Source: Variovorax paradoxus (GTDB taxonomy: Bacteria; Pseudomonadota; Gammaproteobacteria; Burkholderiales; Burkholderiaceae_C). From it: a DNA stretch of 64,000 bases. Both the position numbers and the translations under genes were made by a program. Shown piece after piece: positions 19,877 through 27,993 of the stretch. The DNA lies in contig NZ_CP046622.1 of NCBI RefSeq assembly GCF_009755665.1, positions 3,844,001-3,908,000 of the forward strand, read 5' to 3'. Every line of letters begins with the position of its first letter. The stretch's first letter is position 1. The notes under the pieces are model-generated. The model searched no databases. It was not told the origin of the DNA and was given only the letters and a program-made list of their open reading frames with translations.

Positions 19877-20635
19877 ATGATCACGCACCTCAAGTCAGCC
19901 AACGACAATGAACGGTCCGATACGCTCCTGGTTTTCCTGCCAGGCGCCTACCTGAAACCCGACGAATTCGAACGCGAAGGCTTCATCAGCGCCGTGCGAG
20001 AGCGCCATCTGGCCGCCGACTCGCTGCTGGTGGACGCGGACGTTTCCTACTACTACGACCAGACGCTCAGCGAGCGCCTGCATGCGGACGTCATCGAACC
20101 GCAGCGGGCCAAGGGCTACAAGTCGATCTGGCTCGTGGGCATTTCGATCGGCGGCTTCGGTGCGCTGGTCCACGAGTTGTCCAGGCCGGGCTCAGTCGAC
20201 GGCATCGTCGCGCTGGCACCCTACCTGGGGCGCCGCGTTCTGGGCGCCGAAATCCACAAGGCCGGCGGCCTGCGCGCCTGGCAGGCTCCGACCGGGCCCC
20301 AGCCCGACGAGGAAGTCGACCGCAAGCTGTGGCCCTGGTTCCAGCAATACCTGGAACCCCAACAGTCCAAGAACCTGCCGCAGCTCTACCTCGGGTTCGG
20401 CCTGAGCGACCGCTTTGCTAGCAACCACAAGCTGCTGGCGGATGCGCTGCCCGAAGGCCGGGTGTTCACCACCGAAGGTGGCCACGACTGGCCGCAATGG
20501 CGTCAGCTGTGGCGCAACATGCTCGACGTGCTGCCGGTGCCCTCGCTCGGCCGCGCGCAACGCCCTGCTGCTACGCGGGCACCTGCCCCTGCGTCTCGGA
20601 TGCCATCAGCGAAGCCATGGGCCATCGCGGCTTGA
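19877..20635 (+). CDS. Alpha/beta hydrolase of unknown substrate
   Basis: Serine hydrolase fold of 252 residues. The nucleophile elbow is GISIGG (about residue 97), with a candidate catalytic aspartate in GLSDRF and histidine in EGGHDWPQW near the C-terminus. No signal peptide, so probably cytoplasmic. The last 20 residues are Pro/Ala-rich and lie over the 3' end of tsaD: the two convergent genes overlap by 65 bp. The gene sits alone behind a structured leader. It could be an esterase or thioesterase; the sequence does not decide. Confidence 0.8.
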   Translation: MITHLKSANDNERSDTLLVFLPGAYLKPDEFEREGFISAVRERHLAADSLLVDADVSYYYDQTLSERLHADVIEPQRAKGYKSIWLVGISIGGFGALVHELSRPGSVDGIVALAPYLGRRVLGAEIHKAGGLRAWQAPTGPQPDEEVDRKLWPWFQQYLEPQQSKNLPQLYLGFGLSDRFASNHKLLADALPEGRVFTTEGGHDWPQWRQLWRNMLDVLPVPSLGRAQRPAATRAPAPASRMPSAKPWAIAA

Positions 20636-21632
20636 CATCGAAGGCATAGCGCTCGCTGGCCTGCGCCAAGCCCGACTGCAGCCGCATGGCGGCCGCCATC
20701 GCGATCATTGCCCCGTTGTCGGTGCACAGGTGCAGCTCGGGGTAGTGCACGCGCACGCCCCGCTTGGCACATGCAGCGTTGAGCTGCTCCCGCAGGCTTC
20801 GATTGGCGCCCACTCCGCCCGCGACCACCAGCCGCTTCAGGCCGGTCTGCCCGAGCGCGGCCAGCGACTTCTTCAGCAGCACCTCGACGATGGCTGCTTG
20901 CGTGGACGCGGCCAGGTCGGCCTTGCTCGCCTCCAGCCCGGCGCCTAGCTTCTTGGCCTGGGTCAGCACCGCTGTCTTCAGCCCTGCGAATGAAAAGTCC
21001 AGATCGCCGCTGTGCAGGAGCGGCCGTGGCAGCTTGAATGCCTCGGCATTGCCCTCTTCCGCCAGCTTGGCCAGCCACGGACCACCCGGATACGGCAGGC
21101 CCATGAGCTTGGCGCTCTTGTCGAAAGCCTCGCCCGCCGCATCGTCGATGGTTTCGCCGAGCAATTCGTAGCGCCCCACACCGTCGACCCGCATCAGCTG
21201 CGTATGGCCGCCCGAAACGAGCAGCGCCACGAACGGAAACTCCGGCGGATCCACGCTCAGGAAGGGCGACAGCAGGTGCCCCTCGAGGTGATGCACCCCG
21301 AGCACCGGCTTGCCGAGCGCCGCCCCCAGCGCGCACGCCACGCCCGCGCCCACCAGCAAGGCCCCGGCAAGGCCCGGGCCGCGCGTATAGGCGACCACGT
21401 CGATATCAGCCAGCGAGCGCCCGGCTTCCGCCATGACGGCTTCGGTCAGCGGCAGCACGCGGCGAATGTGGTCGCGGCTGGCGAGTTCGGGCACCACGCC
21501 GCCGTAGGCCTGGTGCATGGCGATCTGGCTGTGCAGCGCGTGCGAACGCAACAGCGGCAGCGCGTCGCCGTGCGATTCAACCAGTGCCACGCCGGTTTCG
21601 TCGCAGGAGGATTCGATTCCCAGAAGAAGCAT
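20571..21632 (-). CDS. tsaD: tRNA N6-adenosine threonylcarbamoyltransferase
   Basis: Enzyme that transfers threonylcarbamoyl to A37 of ANN-reading tRNAs, working with TsaB, TsaE and TsaC. The protein has 353 residues. It has the ASKHA-fold start [15 protein letters not shown], the metal-binding HHLEGH and SGGHTQL regions. The ATG at 21632 gives this standard N-terminus; no good Shine-Dalgarno is visible. The gene overlaps the convergent hydrolase by 65 bp and diverges from the NIT-ANTAR gene (77 bp apart). Confidence 0.97.
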   Translation of the reverse strand: MLLLGIESSCDETGVALVESHGDALPLLRSHALHSQIAMHQAYGGVVPELASRDHIRRVLPLTEAVMAEAGRSLADIDVVAYTRGPGLAGALLVGAGVACALGAALGKPVLGVHHLEGHLLSPFLSVDPPEFPFVALLVSGGHTQLMRVDGVGRYELLGETIDDAAGEAFDKSAKLMGLPYPGGPWLAKLAEEGNAEAFKLPRPLLHSGDLDFSFAGLKTAVLTQAKKLGAGLEASKADLAASTQAAIVEVLLKKSLAALGQTGLKRLVVAGGVGANRSLREQLNAACAKRGVRVHYPELHLCTDNGAMIAMAAAMRLQSGLAQASERYAFDVKPRWPMASLMASETQGQVPA

Positions 21633-21708
21633 CCAGAGGAGTGTAGGCGGCACGGAATGCCCGTGCGGCACGGATGTTGCAGCACGCCTTTTGCCTCCCC
21701 TCCCCGCC

Positions 21709-22989
21709 ATGAAATCCGGACTGAATTTCCTGATCGCCGCCAGAAAGTGCGAAATTGACGAGCTCGACCAGCTCGCGCGCACCAGCGACCTGGTCGGGCT
21801 GATCGCGCGGCTCGTTCATGCGCTGCAGCGGGAGCGCGGCATGTCCAACGTGTTTCTCGCCTCTCGCGGGGTCCGCTTCGCCGACCAGCGCGATCCGCAG
21901 ATCGCAGAATGCTTGGCGCTCGAACAGGAGGTGCGCGCTGGCTTCGACCAGCTCGAAACCGAAGGCCGACCGGGCGCCACCGCGGGCAATAGCGCCCGCC
22001 TCTTCAGCCGCATTGCCTGGGTGCTTCCCGGCCTGGACGGCTTGCCCGCGCTACGCCGCCGCGTTGCTGCGCTCGAACTGACGCCCGCCCAGGCCACCGC
22101 CGCTTTCGCCAAGCTCGTTGCAGGCCTGCTGGCGGTGGTGTTCGAGGCCGCCGACGGCGCGACGGACCCCGAAATTTCGCGCCTGCTCGTCGCGATGTTC
22201 AACTTCATGCAGGGCAAGGAATTTGCCGGCCAGGAGCGCGCCTTCGGAGCCGCGTCGTTGGCAGTGGGGCGTGCCGACGAGGCGCAGCGCCAGCAATGGC
22301 TGCACCTCATCGAGCTGCAGGAGCGCTGCTTCCAGGTCTTCATCGACTTTTCGAGCAGCGGCGTGCTTGCGCTCTGGCACCAAAGCCAGTCCGACGCCGT
22401 CATGGCCGAGATCGAGCGCCTGCGCCGCATGAGCGTGACCTCGGCCCAGGCGGCTTCGTCGGCCGCGCCCGACGCCCGGCTGAGCCAGACGTGGTTCGAC
22501 TGCTGCACCCGCCGCATCGACGCCATGAAAACCGTCGAGCATCGGTTGGCCGAAGAACTGCGCGAACTCTGCGCCCGCAAGATTGCACAGGCACGCGGCG
22601 AACTGCAGAAGTACCAAGAGGTGCTCGGCACCCTTGCGCCGCAAACGGAAGGCGCCGTCTTCTTCGACGACACCGGCACCGAGGCCACGGCACCGGCCCA
22701 ATACGGACGGCACCTCGAACGCTCGGTGCTCGACATGGTGCAGGAGCAATCGCACCGCCTGCAGGCCATGAGCGAAGAGCTCGAAACCGTTCGCGCCTCG
22801 CTCAACGAGCGCAAGCTGGTCGAACGCGCCAAGGGCCTCCTGATGGCCCACCGCCGCATGAGCGAGAACGAAGCCCACAAGATGCTGCTGCAGACTGCCA
22901 TGAACCAGAAGCGCCGGCTCGTGGATGTGGCCGAGTCGATGCTCGCCATGGCCGACTACCTGCCCCTGGACACGGCATCACGGCGCTGA
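21709..22989 (+). CDS. nasR: NIT-ANTAR nitrate-responsive antiterminator (NasR type)
   Basis: RNA-binding regulator of nitrate assimilation, 426 residues, cytoplasmic. The N-terminal NIT domain (about 20-290) is all-helical and has the QRERGMS helix at 40-46, whose first Arg matches the nitrate-binding Arg of Klebsiella NasR. The ANTAR domain is at about 355-416 ([34 protein letters not shown]). In Klebsiella, nitrate lets NasR bind paired hairpins in the nas leader and prevent termination. Here such a leader and terminator lie just downstream (23169-23297). The ATG at 21709 follows a pyrimidine-rich stretch with no clear ribosome site. Symbol assigned by domain content and context. Confidence 0.9.
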   Translation: MKSGLNFLIAARKCEIDELDQLARTSDLVGLIARLVHALQRERGMSNVFLASRGVRFADQRDPQIAECLALEQEVRAGFDQLETEGRPGATAGNSARLFSRIAWVLPGLDGLPALRRRVAALELTPAQATAAFAKLVAGLLAVVFEAADGATDPEISRLLVAMFNFMQGKEFAGQERAFGAASLAVGRADEAQRQQWLHLIELQERCFQVFIDFSSSGVLALWHQSQSDAVMAEIERLRRMSVTSAQAASSAAPDARLSQTWFDCCTRRIDAMKTVEHRLAEELRELCARKIAQARGELQKYQEVLGTLAPQTEGAVFFDDTGTEATAPAQYGRHLERSVLDMVQEQSHRLQAMSEELETVRASLNERKLVERAKGLLMAHRRMSENEAHKMLLQTAMNQKRRLVDVAESMLAMADYLPLDTASRR

Positions 22990-23140
22990 ACAGCCGCCCG
23001 CATGCGTTCGAAATGGTGCGGCGCACAACAAGCGTGCATGGCAACCACTTTCCGCCTCAGGTGACCTGCGCACCGGCTGGCAGTCGCTCTTTTGCTGCCT
23101 ATTCAATAGCAAGGCGATAGCAAAAAGAGGCCGACAAAGC

Positions 23141-23156
23141 TGGCACGCAGTTTGCT
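23141..23156 (+). promoter_or_regulatory. Sigma-54 promoter of the nrtABC operon
   Basis: TGGCACG-CAGT-TTGCT matches the -24/-12 consensus at every fixed position: GG at 23142-23143 and GC at 23154-23155, 12 bases apart. The predicted start is near 23167, two bases before the first leader hairpin. This means an enhancer-binding activator such as NtrC is needed. I looked for NtrC sites in 22990-23140 and saw no convincing one. Confidence 0.85.
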
Positions 23157-23168
23157 GAAGTAGTACAT

Positions 23169-23213
23169 GGACCCCTGGGTCCGAGGCAGGCAGCACCCAA
23201 CGGCGGGTGTTGC
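23169..23213 (+). promoter_or_regulatory. ANTAR-type hairpins in the nrtA leader
   Basis: Two stem-loops begin the transcript. The first (23169-23182) has GGACC/GGTCC arms and a short loop, or a six-base loop if the last pair opens. The second (23190-23213) has a 9-bp stem with one G-T pair and the six-base loop AACGGC. ANTAR target RNAs carry six-base loops with A at position 1 and G at position 4, which the second loop satisfies. Binding by the NIT-ANTAR protein is inferred. Confidence 0.75.
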
Positions 23214-23230
23214 CCACCGAAATTGGACAA

Positions 23231-23297
23231 AGGCGTCCCCCATCCCGCAAGGGCTCGTTTTCGAGCAGCCCCTGCGCGGTGCGGGACGCCTTTTTTG
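23231..23297 (+). terminator. Leader terminator (attenuator) ahead of nrtA
   Basis: AGGCGTCCC (23231-23239) pairs with GGGACGCCT (23283-23291), enclosing an inner GCTCG/CGAGC hairpin, and runs into a T-rich tract (TTTTTTGTTTTTG). It lies between the sigma-54 start and the nrtA ATG, so transcription of nrtABC requires readthrough. The pattern matches a nitrate-controlled antitermination leader. Confidence 0.9.
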
Positions 23298-23347
23298 TTT
23301 TTGTTCTTCCTTTTGTTTGTTGTTGTTCTTCAACCGGAGCCCGCCAC

Positions 23348-24592
23348 ATGACCGACCTGCTGAAAACCCGCCTCAGCCGCCGCCGCGTACTGCAAGCCGC
23401 CGCCATTGGCGCCGTGGGAATCGATCCCGCCCTGCGCGCCGCCGTCTGGGCCCAGGGCTCCGACAAGCCGGAAAAGGAAGAAGTGAAGATCGGCTTCATT
23501 CCCCTGACCGATTGCGCCAGCGTCGTGATGGCCTCCGTGCTCGGCATCGACAAGAAGTACGGCGTGAAGATCGTGCCCAGCAAGGAAGCCAGTTGGGCCG
23601 GCGTGCGCGACAAGCTCTCCAACGGCGACCTGGACATGGCGCACGTGCTCTACGGCCTGGTCTACGGCATGCACCTGGGCCTGAGCGGCCCCAAGAAGGA
23701 CATGGCCGTGCTCATGACCCTCAACAACAATGGCCAGGCCATCACGCTGTCGAAAAAGCTCGCGGACAAGGGCGCGGTCGATGCCGCCTCGCTCGCCAAG
23801 CTCATCGCCACCGAAAAGCGCGAATACACCTTTGCGCAGACCTTTCCCACCGGTACCCACGCGATGTGGCTCTACTACTGGCTGGCCTCGGCTGGCATCG
23901 ATCCGTTCAAGGACGTCAAGAACATCACCGTGCCGCCTCCGCAGATGGTGGCCAACATGCGCGTGGGCAACATGGACGGCTATTGCGTGGGCGAGCCCTG
24001 GGGCCAGCGCGCCATCATGGACGGCATCGGTGTAACGGCCATCACCACGCAGGACATCTGGAAGGACCATCCGGAAAAGGTGCTCGGCACCACGGGCGAC
24101 TTCGTCAAGAAGTACCCCAACACCGCGCGCGCCGTCACCGCAGCCATCATCGAGGCTGGCAAGTGGATCGACACCGGCCTGCAGAACAAGAACAAGATGG
24201 CCGAGACCATTGCCGACAAGAGCTACGTCAACACCAGCGTGGACGCCATCAACCAGCGCATCCTGGGCCGCTACGTCAACGGCATGGGCAAGAGCTGGGA
24301 CGACCCCAACCACATGAAGTTCTACAACGGCGGCGCCGTGAGCTTCCCCTACCTGTCGGACGGCATGTGGTTCCTCACGCAGCACAAGCGCTGGGGCCTG
24401 CTGAAGGAGCATCCGGACTACCTGAAGGTGGCCACCGAGATCAACCGCATCGACATCTACAAGCAGGCCGCCGCCGCCACGCAGACGCCGGTCCCCAAGG
24501 ACGTGATGCGCACCAGCAAGCTGTTCGACGGCTCCGTGTGGGACGGCAAGGACCCGAAGAAATATGCCGACTCTTTCAAGATCCACGTCTGA
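23348..24592 (+). CDS. nrtA: Nitrate ABC transporter substrate-binding protein (NrtA type)
   Basis: Periplasmic receptor of the CmpA/NrtA family, 414 residues. The N-terminus has a twin-arginine-like signal (LSRRRVLQAAAIGAVG, about residues 8-24) with a possible cut near AVWAQG. The mature part begins VKIGFIPLTDCASVVMA, typical of nitrate/bicarbonate receptors, and includes FPTGTHAMWLYYWLA and YCVGEPW. GGAG stands 10 bases before the ATG. It is the first gene after the attenuator leader and is followed by the permease and ATPase. NasS-type nitrate sensors share this fold, but an export signal argues for transport. Confidence 0.92.
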   Translation: MTDLLKTRLSRRRVLQAAAIGAVGIDPALRAAVWAQGSDKPEKEEVKIGFIPLTDCASVVMASVLGIDKKYGVKIVPSKEASWAGVRDKLSNGDLDMAHVLYGLVYGMHLGLSGPKKDMAVLMTLNNNGQAITLSKKLADKGAVDAASLAKLIATEKREYTFAQTFPTGTHAMWLYYWLASAGIDPFKDVKNITVPPPQMVANMRVGNMDGYCVGEPWGQRAIMDGIGVTAITTQDIWKDHPEKVLGTTGDFVKKYPNTARAVTAAIIEAGKWIDTGLQNKNKMAETIADKSYVNTSVDAINQRILGRYVNGMGKSWDDPNHMKFYNGGAVSFPYLSDGMWFLTQHKRWGLLKEHPDYLKVATEINRIDIYKQAAAATQTPVPKDVMRTSKLFDGSVWDGKDPKKYADSFKIHV

Positions 24593-24614
24593 GACGCCTG
24601 AGGAGAAACACATC

Positions 24615-25553
24615 ATGGTCAGTGCCGTCTTCCATTCGCCCCTGGATGCCTCGCTCCCTCTCCCGCGTGCGGGAGAGGGCCGGGGTGAGGGTTCGCCCCG
24701 CGCCGAAGCCGCCCCCCTCGCCGCCCCACTGCCCAAAGTGGAGAGGGAGCAAAAGCAACGCACATCCATCGACCTGCGCGCATTCTGGATGCGCGTGCTG
24801 CCGCCGCTCGCGGGCTTCGGCCTGCTGGTGCTGATCTGGGAGCTGGTCGCCATGAAGAGCACCACCGGCTTTCCCTCGCCGCTCGCCACCTGGCAGCAGG
24901 CGCTCACGGTGTTCAGCGATCCGTTCTACAGCAAGGGCCCGAACGACCAGGGCGTAGGCTGGAACGTGCTCTCGTCGCTGCAGCGCGTGGCGCTGGGCTT
25001 CGGGCTCGCGGCAGCGGTCGGTATTCCCGCGGGCTTTGCCATTGGGCGCTTCGAGTTTCTGTCGCGCATGTTCAATCCGCTGATCAGCCTGCTGCGCCCG
25101 GTGTCGCCGCTGGCCTGGCTGCCGATCGGCCTGCTGGTGTTCAAGGGCGCCAATCCGGCCGCCATCTGGACCATCTTCATCTGCTCGATCTGGCCGATGG
25201 TGATCAACACCGCCGTGGGCGTGCAGCGGGTGCCGAGCGACTACATGAACGTGGCCAAGGTGCTCAACCTCAGCGAATGGAAGATCTTCACCAAGATCCT
25301 GTTCCCCGCCGTGCTGCCCTACATGCTGACCGGCGTTCGCCTGGCCGTGGGCACCGCCTGGCTGGTGATCGTCGCGGCCGAAATGCTCACCGGCGGCGTC
25401 GGCATCGGCTTCTGGGTGTGGGACGAGTGGAACAACCTCAACGTCGCCAACATCATCATCGCGATCTTCGTCATCGGCATCGTCGGCCTGGTGCTGGAGT
25501 TCGCGCTCATCAAGCTTGCAACCGCATTCACGTTCGAAGAGGTGAAGTCATGA
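24615..25553 (+). CDS. nrtB: Nitrate ABC transporter permease (NrtB type)
   Basis: Inner-membrane permease of 312 residues with six hydrophobic segments and the EAA-type loop MNVAKVLNLSEWKIFTKILFPAVLPY (here split as MNVAKVLNLSEWKIF and TKILFPAVLPY). The ATG at 24615 has GGAG 9 bases upstream and follows nrtA by 22 bp. Residues about 13-46 are not family sequence: they are the translation of a REP-like inverted repeat (SLPLPRAGEGRGEG and following). Membrane sequence proper starts near residue 60 (LRAFWMRVLPPLAGFGLL). Confidence 0.92.
   Translation: MVSAVFHSPLDASLPLPRAGEGRGEGSPRAEAAPLAAPLPKVEREQKQRTSIDLRAFWMRVLPPLAGFGLLVLIWELVAMKSTTGFPSPLATWQQALTVFSDPFYSKGPNDQGVGWNVLSSLQRVALGFGLAAAVGIPAGFAIGRFEFLSRMFNPLISLLRPVSPLAWLPIGLLVFKGANPAAIWTIFICSIWPMVINTAVGVQRVPSDYMNVAKVLNLSEWKIFTKILFPAVLPYMLTGVRLAVGTAWLVIVAAEMLTGGVGIGFWVWDEWNNLNVANIIIAIFVIGIVGLVLEFALIKLATAFTFEEVKS
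24653..24750. repeat. REP-like inverted-repeat element inside nrtB
   Basis: Terminal arms GCTCCCTCTCC (24653-24663) and GGAGAGGGAGC (24740-24750) are perfect inverted repeats. The left half folds further (CTCTCCCG/CGGGAGAG). The same kind of sequence, with CCGGGGTG after the hairpin, occurs at 61291-61389. It has been taken into the coding sequence in frame. Confidence 0.8.
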
Positions 25554-25608
25554 GCCGCACGGCCGTTCCGAAGGCGAATACCGCAGCGCTGCTGCGCGGA
25601 GGTTTCCA

Positions 25609-26418
25609 ATGAATGATGATTCGAAGTACATCGAGATCCACAACGTCGAGCAGCGCTTCAAGACCGCCAAGGGCAGCTTCCTGGCACTGCAGGGCATCAA
25701 CCTGAACGTGGCCAAGGGCGAGTTCATCACGCTCATCGGGCACTCGGGCTGCGGCAAGTCGACGTTGCTGAACCTGATTGCCGGACTGACGACGCCCACG
25801 CAAGGCGTGCTTCTGTGCGCCAACCGCGAAATCAAGGGCCCCGGCCCGGAGCGCGCGGTGGTTTTCCAGAACCACTCGCTGCTGCCCTGGCTCACCTGCT
25901 TCGAGAACGTGTACCTCGCGGTCGAACGCGTCTTTGCCGCCACCGAGAGCAAGGCGCAGTTGCGCGCACGTACCGATGCGGCGCTTGCGATGGTCGGCCT
26001 GACACCCGCCGCGCAAAAGCGCCCCGGCGAAATCTCGGGCGGCATGAAGCAGCGCGTGGGCATTGCACGCGCGCTCTCCATGGAACCCAAGGTGCTGCTG
26101 ATGGACGAACCCTTCGGCGCCCTGGACGCGCTCACGCGCGCCAAGCTGCAGGACGAACTGCTCGGTATCGTGCAGAAGACCCAGAGCACCGTCGTCATGG
26201 TTACGCACGACGTCGACGAAGCGGTGCTGCTGAGCGACCGCATCGTGATGCTCACCAACGGTCCGGCCGCCACCATCGGCGACGTGCTGAAGGTCGACAT
26301 CGCACGTCCGCGCAACCGCGTCGAACTGGCTGAAGATCCGACCTACGTGCACGCCCGCAAGGCTGTGATCGACTTTCTCTACACGCGCCAGGCGCACGTG
26401 GAGAAGGTGGCGGCCTGA
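25609..26418 (+). CDS. nrtC: Nitrate ABC transporter ATP-binding protein
   Basis: Cytoplasmic ATPase of 269 residues driving nitrate import. Walker A is GHSGCGKST (about 45-53), the Q-loop FQNHSLLPW, the signature SGGMKQRVGIARAL, Walker B VLLMDEPFGALDALTR, and the switch histidine VTHDVDEA. It lacks the extra NrtA-like C-terminal domain of cyanobacterial NrtC, so NrtD is an equally fair name. It follows nrtB by 55 bp and converges on the next gene with 25 bp between. Confidence 0.92.
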   Translation: MNDDSKYIEIHNVEQRFKTAKGSFLALQGINLNVAKGEFITLIGHSGCGKSTLLNLIAGLTTPTQGVLLCANREIKGPGPERAVVFQNHSLLPWLTCFENVYLAVERVFAATESKAQLRARTDAALAMVGLTPAAQKRPGEISGGMKQRVGIARALSMEPKVLLMDEPFGALDALTRAKLQDELLGIVQKTQSTVVMVTHDVDEAVLLSDRIVMLTNGPAATIGDVLKVDIARPRNRVELAEDPTYVHARKAVIDFLYTRQAHVEKVAA

Positions 26419-26443
26419 CACCACCGGCACGGCACAACCGGAG

Positions 26444-27736
26444 TCAGGACATGATGACTTGCAGGCTGTGCTCGTACCAGGCGGTGAGGCGCTCGAAGGT
26501 GTCGACCAGCGCTTCGCTGGACCGCACCAGCGTGGCGCGGCCCTCGGGGCTCTCGAGCGCCTGCACGCCGCCGACCAGGCGCAGCCATTCGTCGCGCGCG
26601 GCGGCCAATGCGGCGCGAATCTCGGGTGAACTGAGCGGCGCGCGCTCCAGTTCCAGCAGCGCCGCCTCGAACTCGTTCATCGTCGGCAACAGGCGCTCGC
26701 GCGAAGTACCCGCGGCAAGCGTCGAGGCCAGCAACGCGTCCTTGGCCAGCCGCTGTGCGCGCATGCGCTGCCGCCCGCAGATGTTGACGATGCGCAGCGC
26801 ACGCCGCGCGCCGGAGGCTTCGAGCGCATCGGTCAGCGCCTCGGCAGCGGCAAGCAGTTCGTCGCCGCGCTTGTCGATATCGGCCAGTGCCTGCGGCACC
26901 GCGCGCGCCGCCAGCGCGGCGGAAAGCCCGCTCCACGCGTCCTGCACATCGCCCAGCGCGCCCGCGCCCGGGGCGCCGAGCTCTAGGGTGGCCAGATGAT
27001 CCAGGTTCTGCTGCACCCGCTCGACCGATTGCGTGCGCAAGACGCGCGCGCGCTGCACGTCGATGCCGGCGAGCATCTGCGCCGCAATCCGCACCAACCG
27101 CTGCGACAGCATGCGCAATTGCCCGGCACGGTTGATCGCGTCGGCCCACTGCGCCGCCTCGATCACCGAGCGCGACACCTCGCCCAGCCGCAGGTTGGCA
27201 TGCATGGCAGCCCCGCGCAGCAAGCCGAAGGCCTCGTCCTCGCCGATGCCGCGGGACGACATCAGCAGGCCCTTGGCGCGGTCGACCCACTTGCGTTCGT
27301 CCATGCGCGTGCGCAGGCCGTCGAGTTCGGTGCGCAGCGCCACCTCGCGGTCCCGCCTGGCTTGCGCCAGCGCCATCAGCGCGCGAAGCGAGACGCCATC
27401 GCAAGCTTGCATCGGCAGCCATGCGTGCACGCCGAGAGCAACCAGCGCTTCGTGCTGCGCGCTGTCCAGCGGCGCGCTGACGAGGCTCAGCCCGCAAGGA
27501 GGCGCGCCCTTCCATTCGCCGACGGCGTCGAGCAACGCCTGCAGCTGTTGCGCCGGTGCGGGCAGCCAAGCCACCGCCTGTTGCGGTGCAAGCGCACCCA
27601 CCTTCTGCACCAGCGTGTGGCAGGTGACCCGCTCGACGGCAGCGACACCGGCGGTCGCGAGGGCCTGCTGCAGAGGCTCCGGCAGCGGCGCGGATTCGGC
27701 GAAATCATTGGGCAGAACGACGAGAAGGGACATCAT
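26444..27736 (-). CDS. Pseudo-receiver/ANTAR regulator fused to a NarX-like P-box domain
   Basis: Cytoplasmic protein of 430 residues with three parts. Residues 1-125 look like a degenerate receiver: the place where the phosphorylated Asp should be reads AVAWLPAP. Residues about 138-198 are an ANTAR RNA-binding domain (MDERKWVDRAKGLLMSSRGIGEDEAF). Residues 200-430 are helical and contain INRAGQLRMLSQRLV (201-215) and VNICGRQRMRAQRLA (317-331). These resemble the P-box helix that binds nitrate in NarX/NarQ and the PilJ N-terminal family. There is no membrane segment. Two adjacent ATGs can serve as start. It diverges from the MFS transporter gene. The simplest reading is a second nitrate-sensing antiterminator. 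Confidence 0.82.
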   Translation of the reverse strand: MMSLLVVLPNDFAESAPLPEPLQQALATAGVAAVERVTCHTLVQKVGALAPQQAVAWLPAPAQQLQALLDAVGEWKGAPPCGLSLVSAPLDSAQHEALVALGVHAWLPMQACDGVSLRALMALAQARRDREVALRTELDGLRTRMDERKWVDRAKGLLMSSRGIGEDEAFGLLRGAAMHANLRLGEVSRSVIEAAQWADAINRAGQLRMLSQRLVRIAAQMLAGIDVQRARVLRTQSVERVQQNLDHLATLELGAPGAGALGDVQDAWSGLSAALAARAVPQALADIDKRGDELLAAAEALTDALEASGARRALRIVNICGRQRMRAQRLAKDALLASTLAAGTSRERLLPTMNEFEAALLELERAPLSSPEIRAALAAARDEWLRLVGGVQALESPEGRATLVRSSEALVDTFERLTAWYEHSLQVIMS

Positions 27737-27788
27737 GAAAAAGCGGTTGGAGGCACGGCAAGCATAGGCCACGCCCGCGCATTTGCGC

Positions 27789-27804
27789 AGGCACGTCTCT
27801 TGCA
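27789..27804 (+). promoter_or_regulatory. Sigma-54 promoter of the nitrate MFS transporter gene
   Basis: AGGCACG-TCTC-TTGCA fits the -24/-12 consensus with one mismatch at the first base. GG is at 27790-27791 and GC at 27802-27803, 12 bases apart. The predicted start is near 27815, directly before the hairpin with loop AACGAA. Confidence 0.75.
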
Positions 27805-27815
27805 TCGATCAGGAT

Positions 27816-27835
27816 GCGGTGTAACGAAGCACCGC
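27816..27835 (+). promoter_or_regulatory. Hairpin with ANTAR-type six-base loop at the transporter mRNA 5' end
   Basis: Arms GCGGTGT and GCACCGC (seven pairs, one of them T-G) enclose AACGAA, with A at 1 and G at 4 as in ANTAR targets and very like the AACGGC loop before nrtA. A second possible hairpin follows (TGCAGGCTCCTGCA, 27851-27864). No T-run terminator is visible in the remaining leader, so the mechanism may differ from the nrtA leader. Confidence 0.6.
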
Positions 27836-27993
27836 TTTGGTGAGGCTGCAGGCTCCTGCATCCATCCTGGCTGCGCAATGGCCGGGAAGCACCCCCACGC
27901 CGACAGCGTCCGCTGCCGGCATTCCGCCCCAACCCTGTCCGTCGACACGGCCCTCCAAAGGCTGCGCCGCGGCATTTCGCACGATTGAACGCC

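Noticed and set aside
22990..23140. NtrC enhancer sites upstream of nrtA
   Set aside because: Partial half-sites such as GCGCACCGGCTGG do not keep the spacing of the known palindrome. An activator site is expected but I cannot place it.
27802..27817. Hairpin GCATC-GATCAG-GATGC just before the AACGAA hairpin
   Set aside because: It lies across and upstream of the predicted sigma-54 start, so it would not be in the RNA, and its loop lacks A1/G4.
27836..27993. Riboswitch (cobalamin-like) in the long leader of the MFS transporter gene
   Set aside because: Some GC-rich hairpins exist, but no conserved riboswitch box pattern could be recognised.
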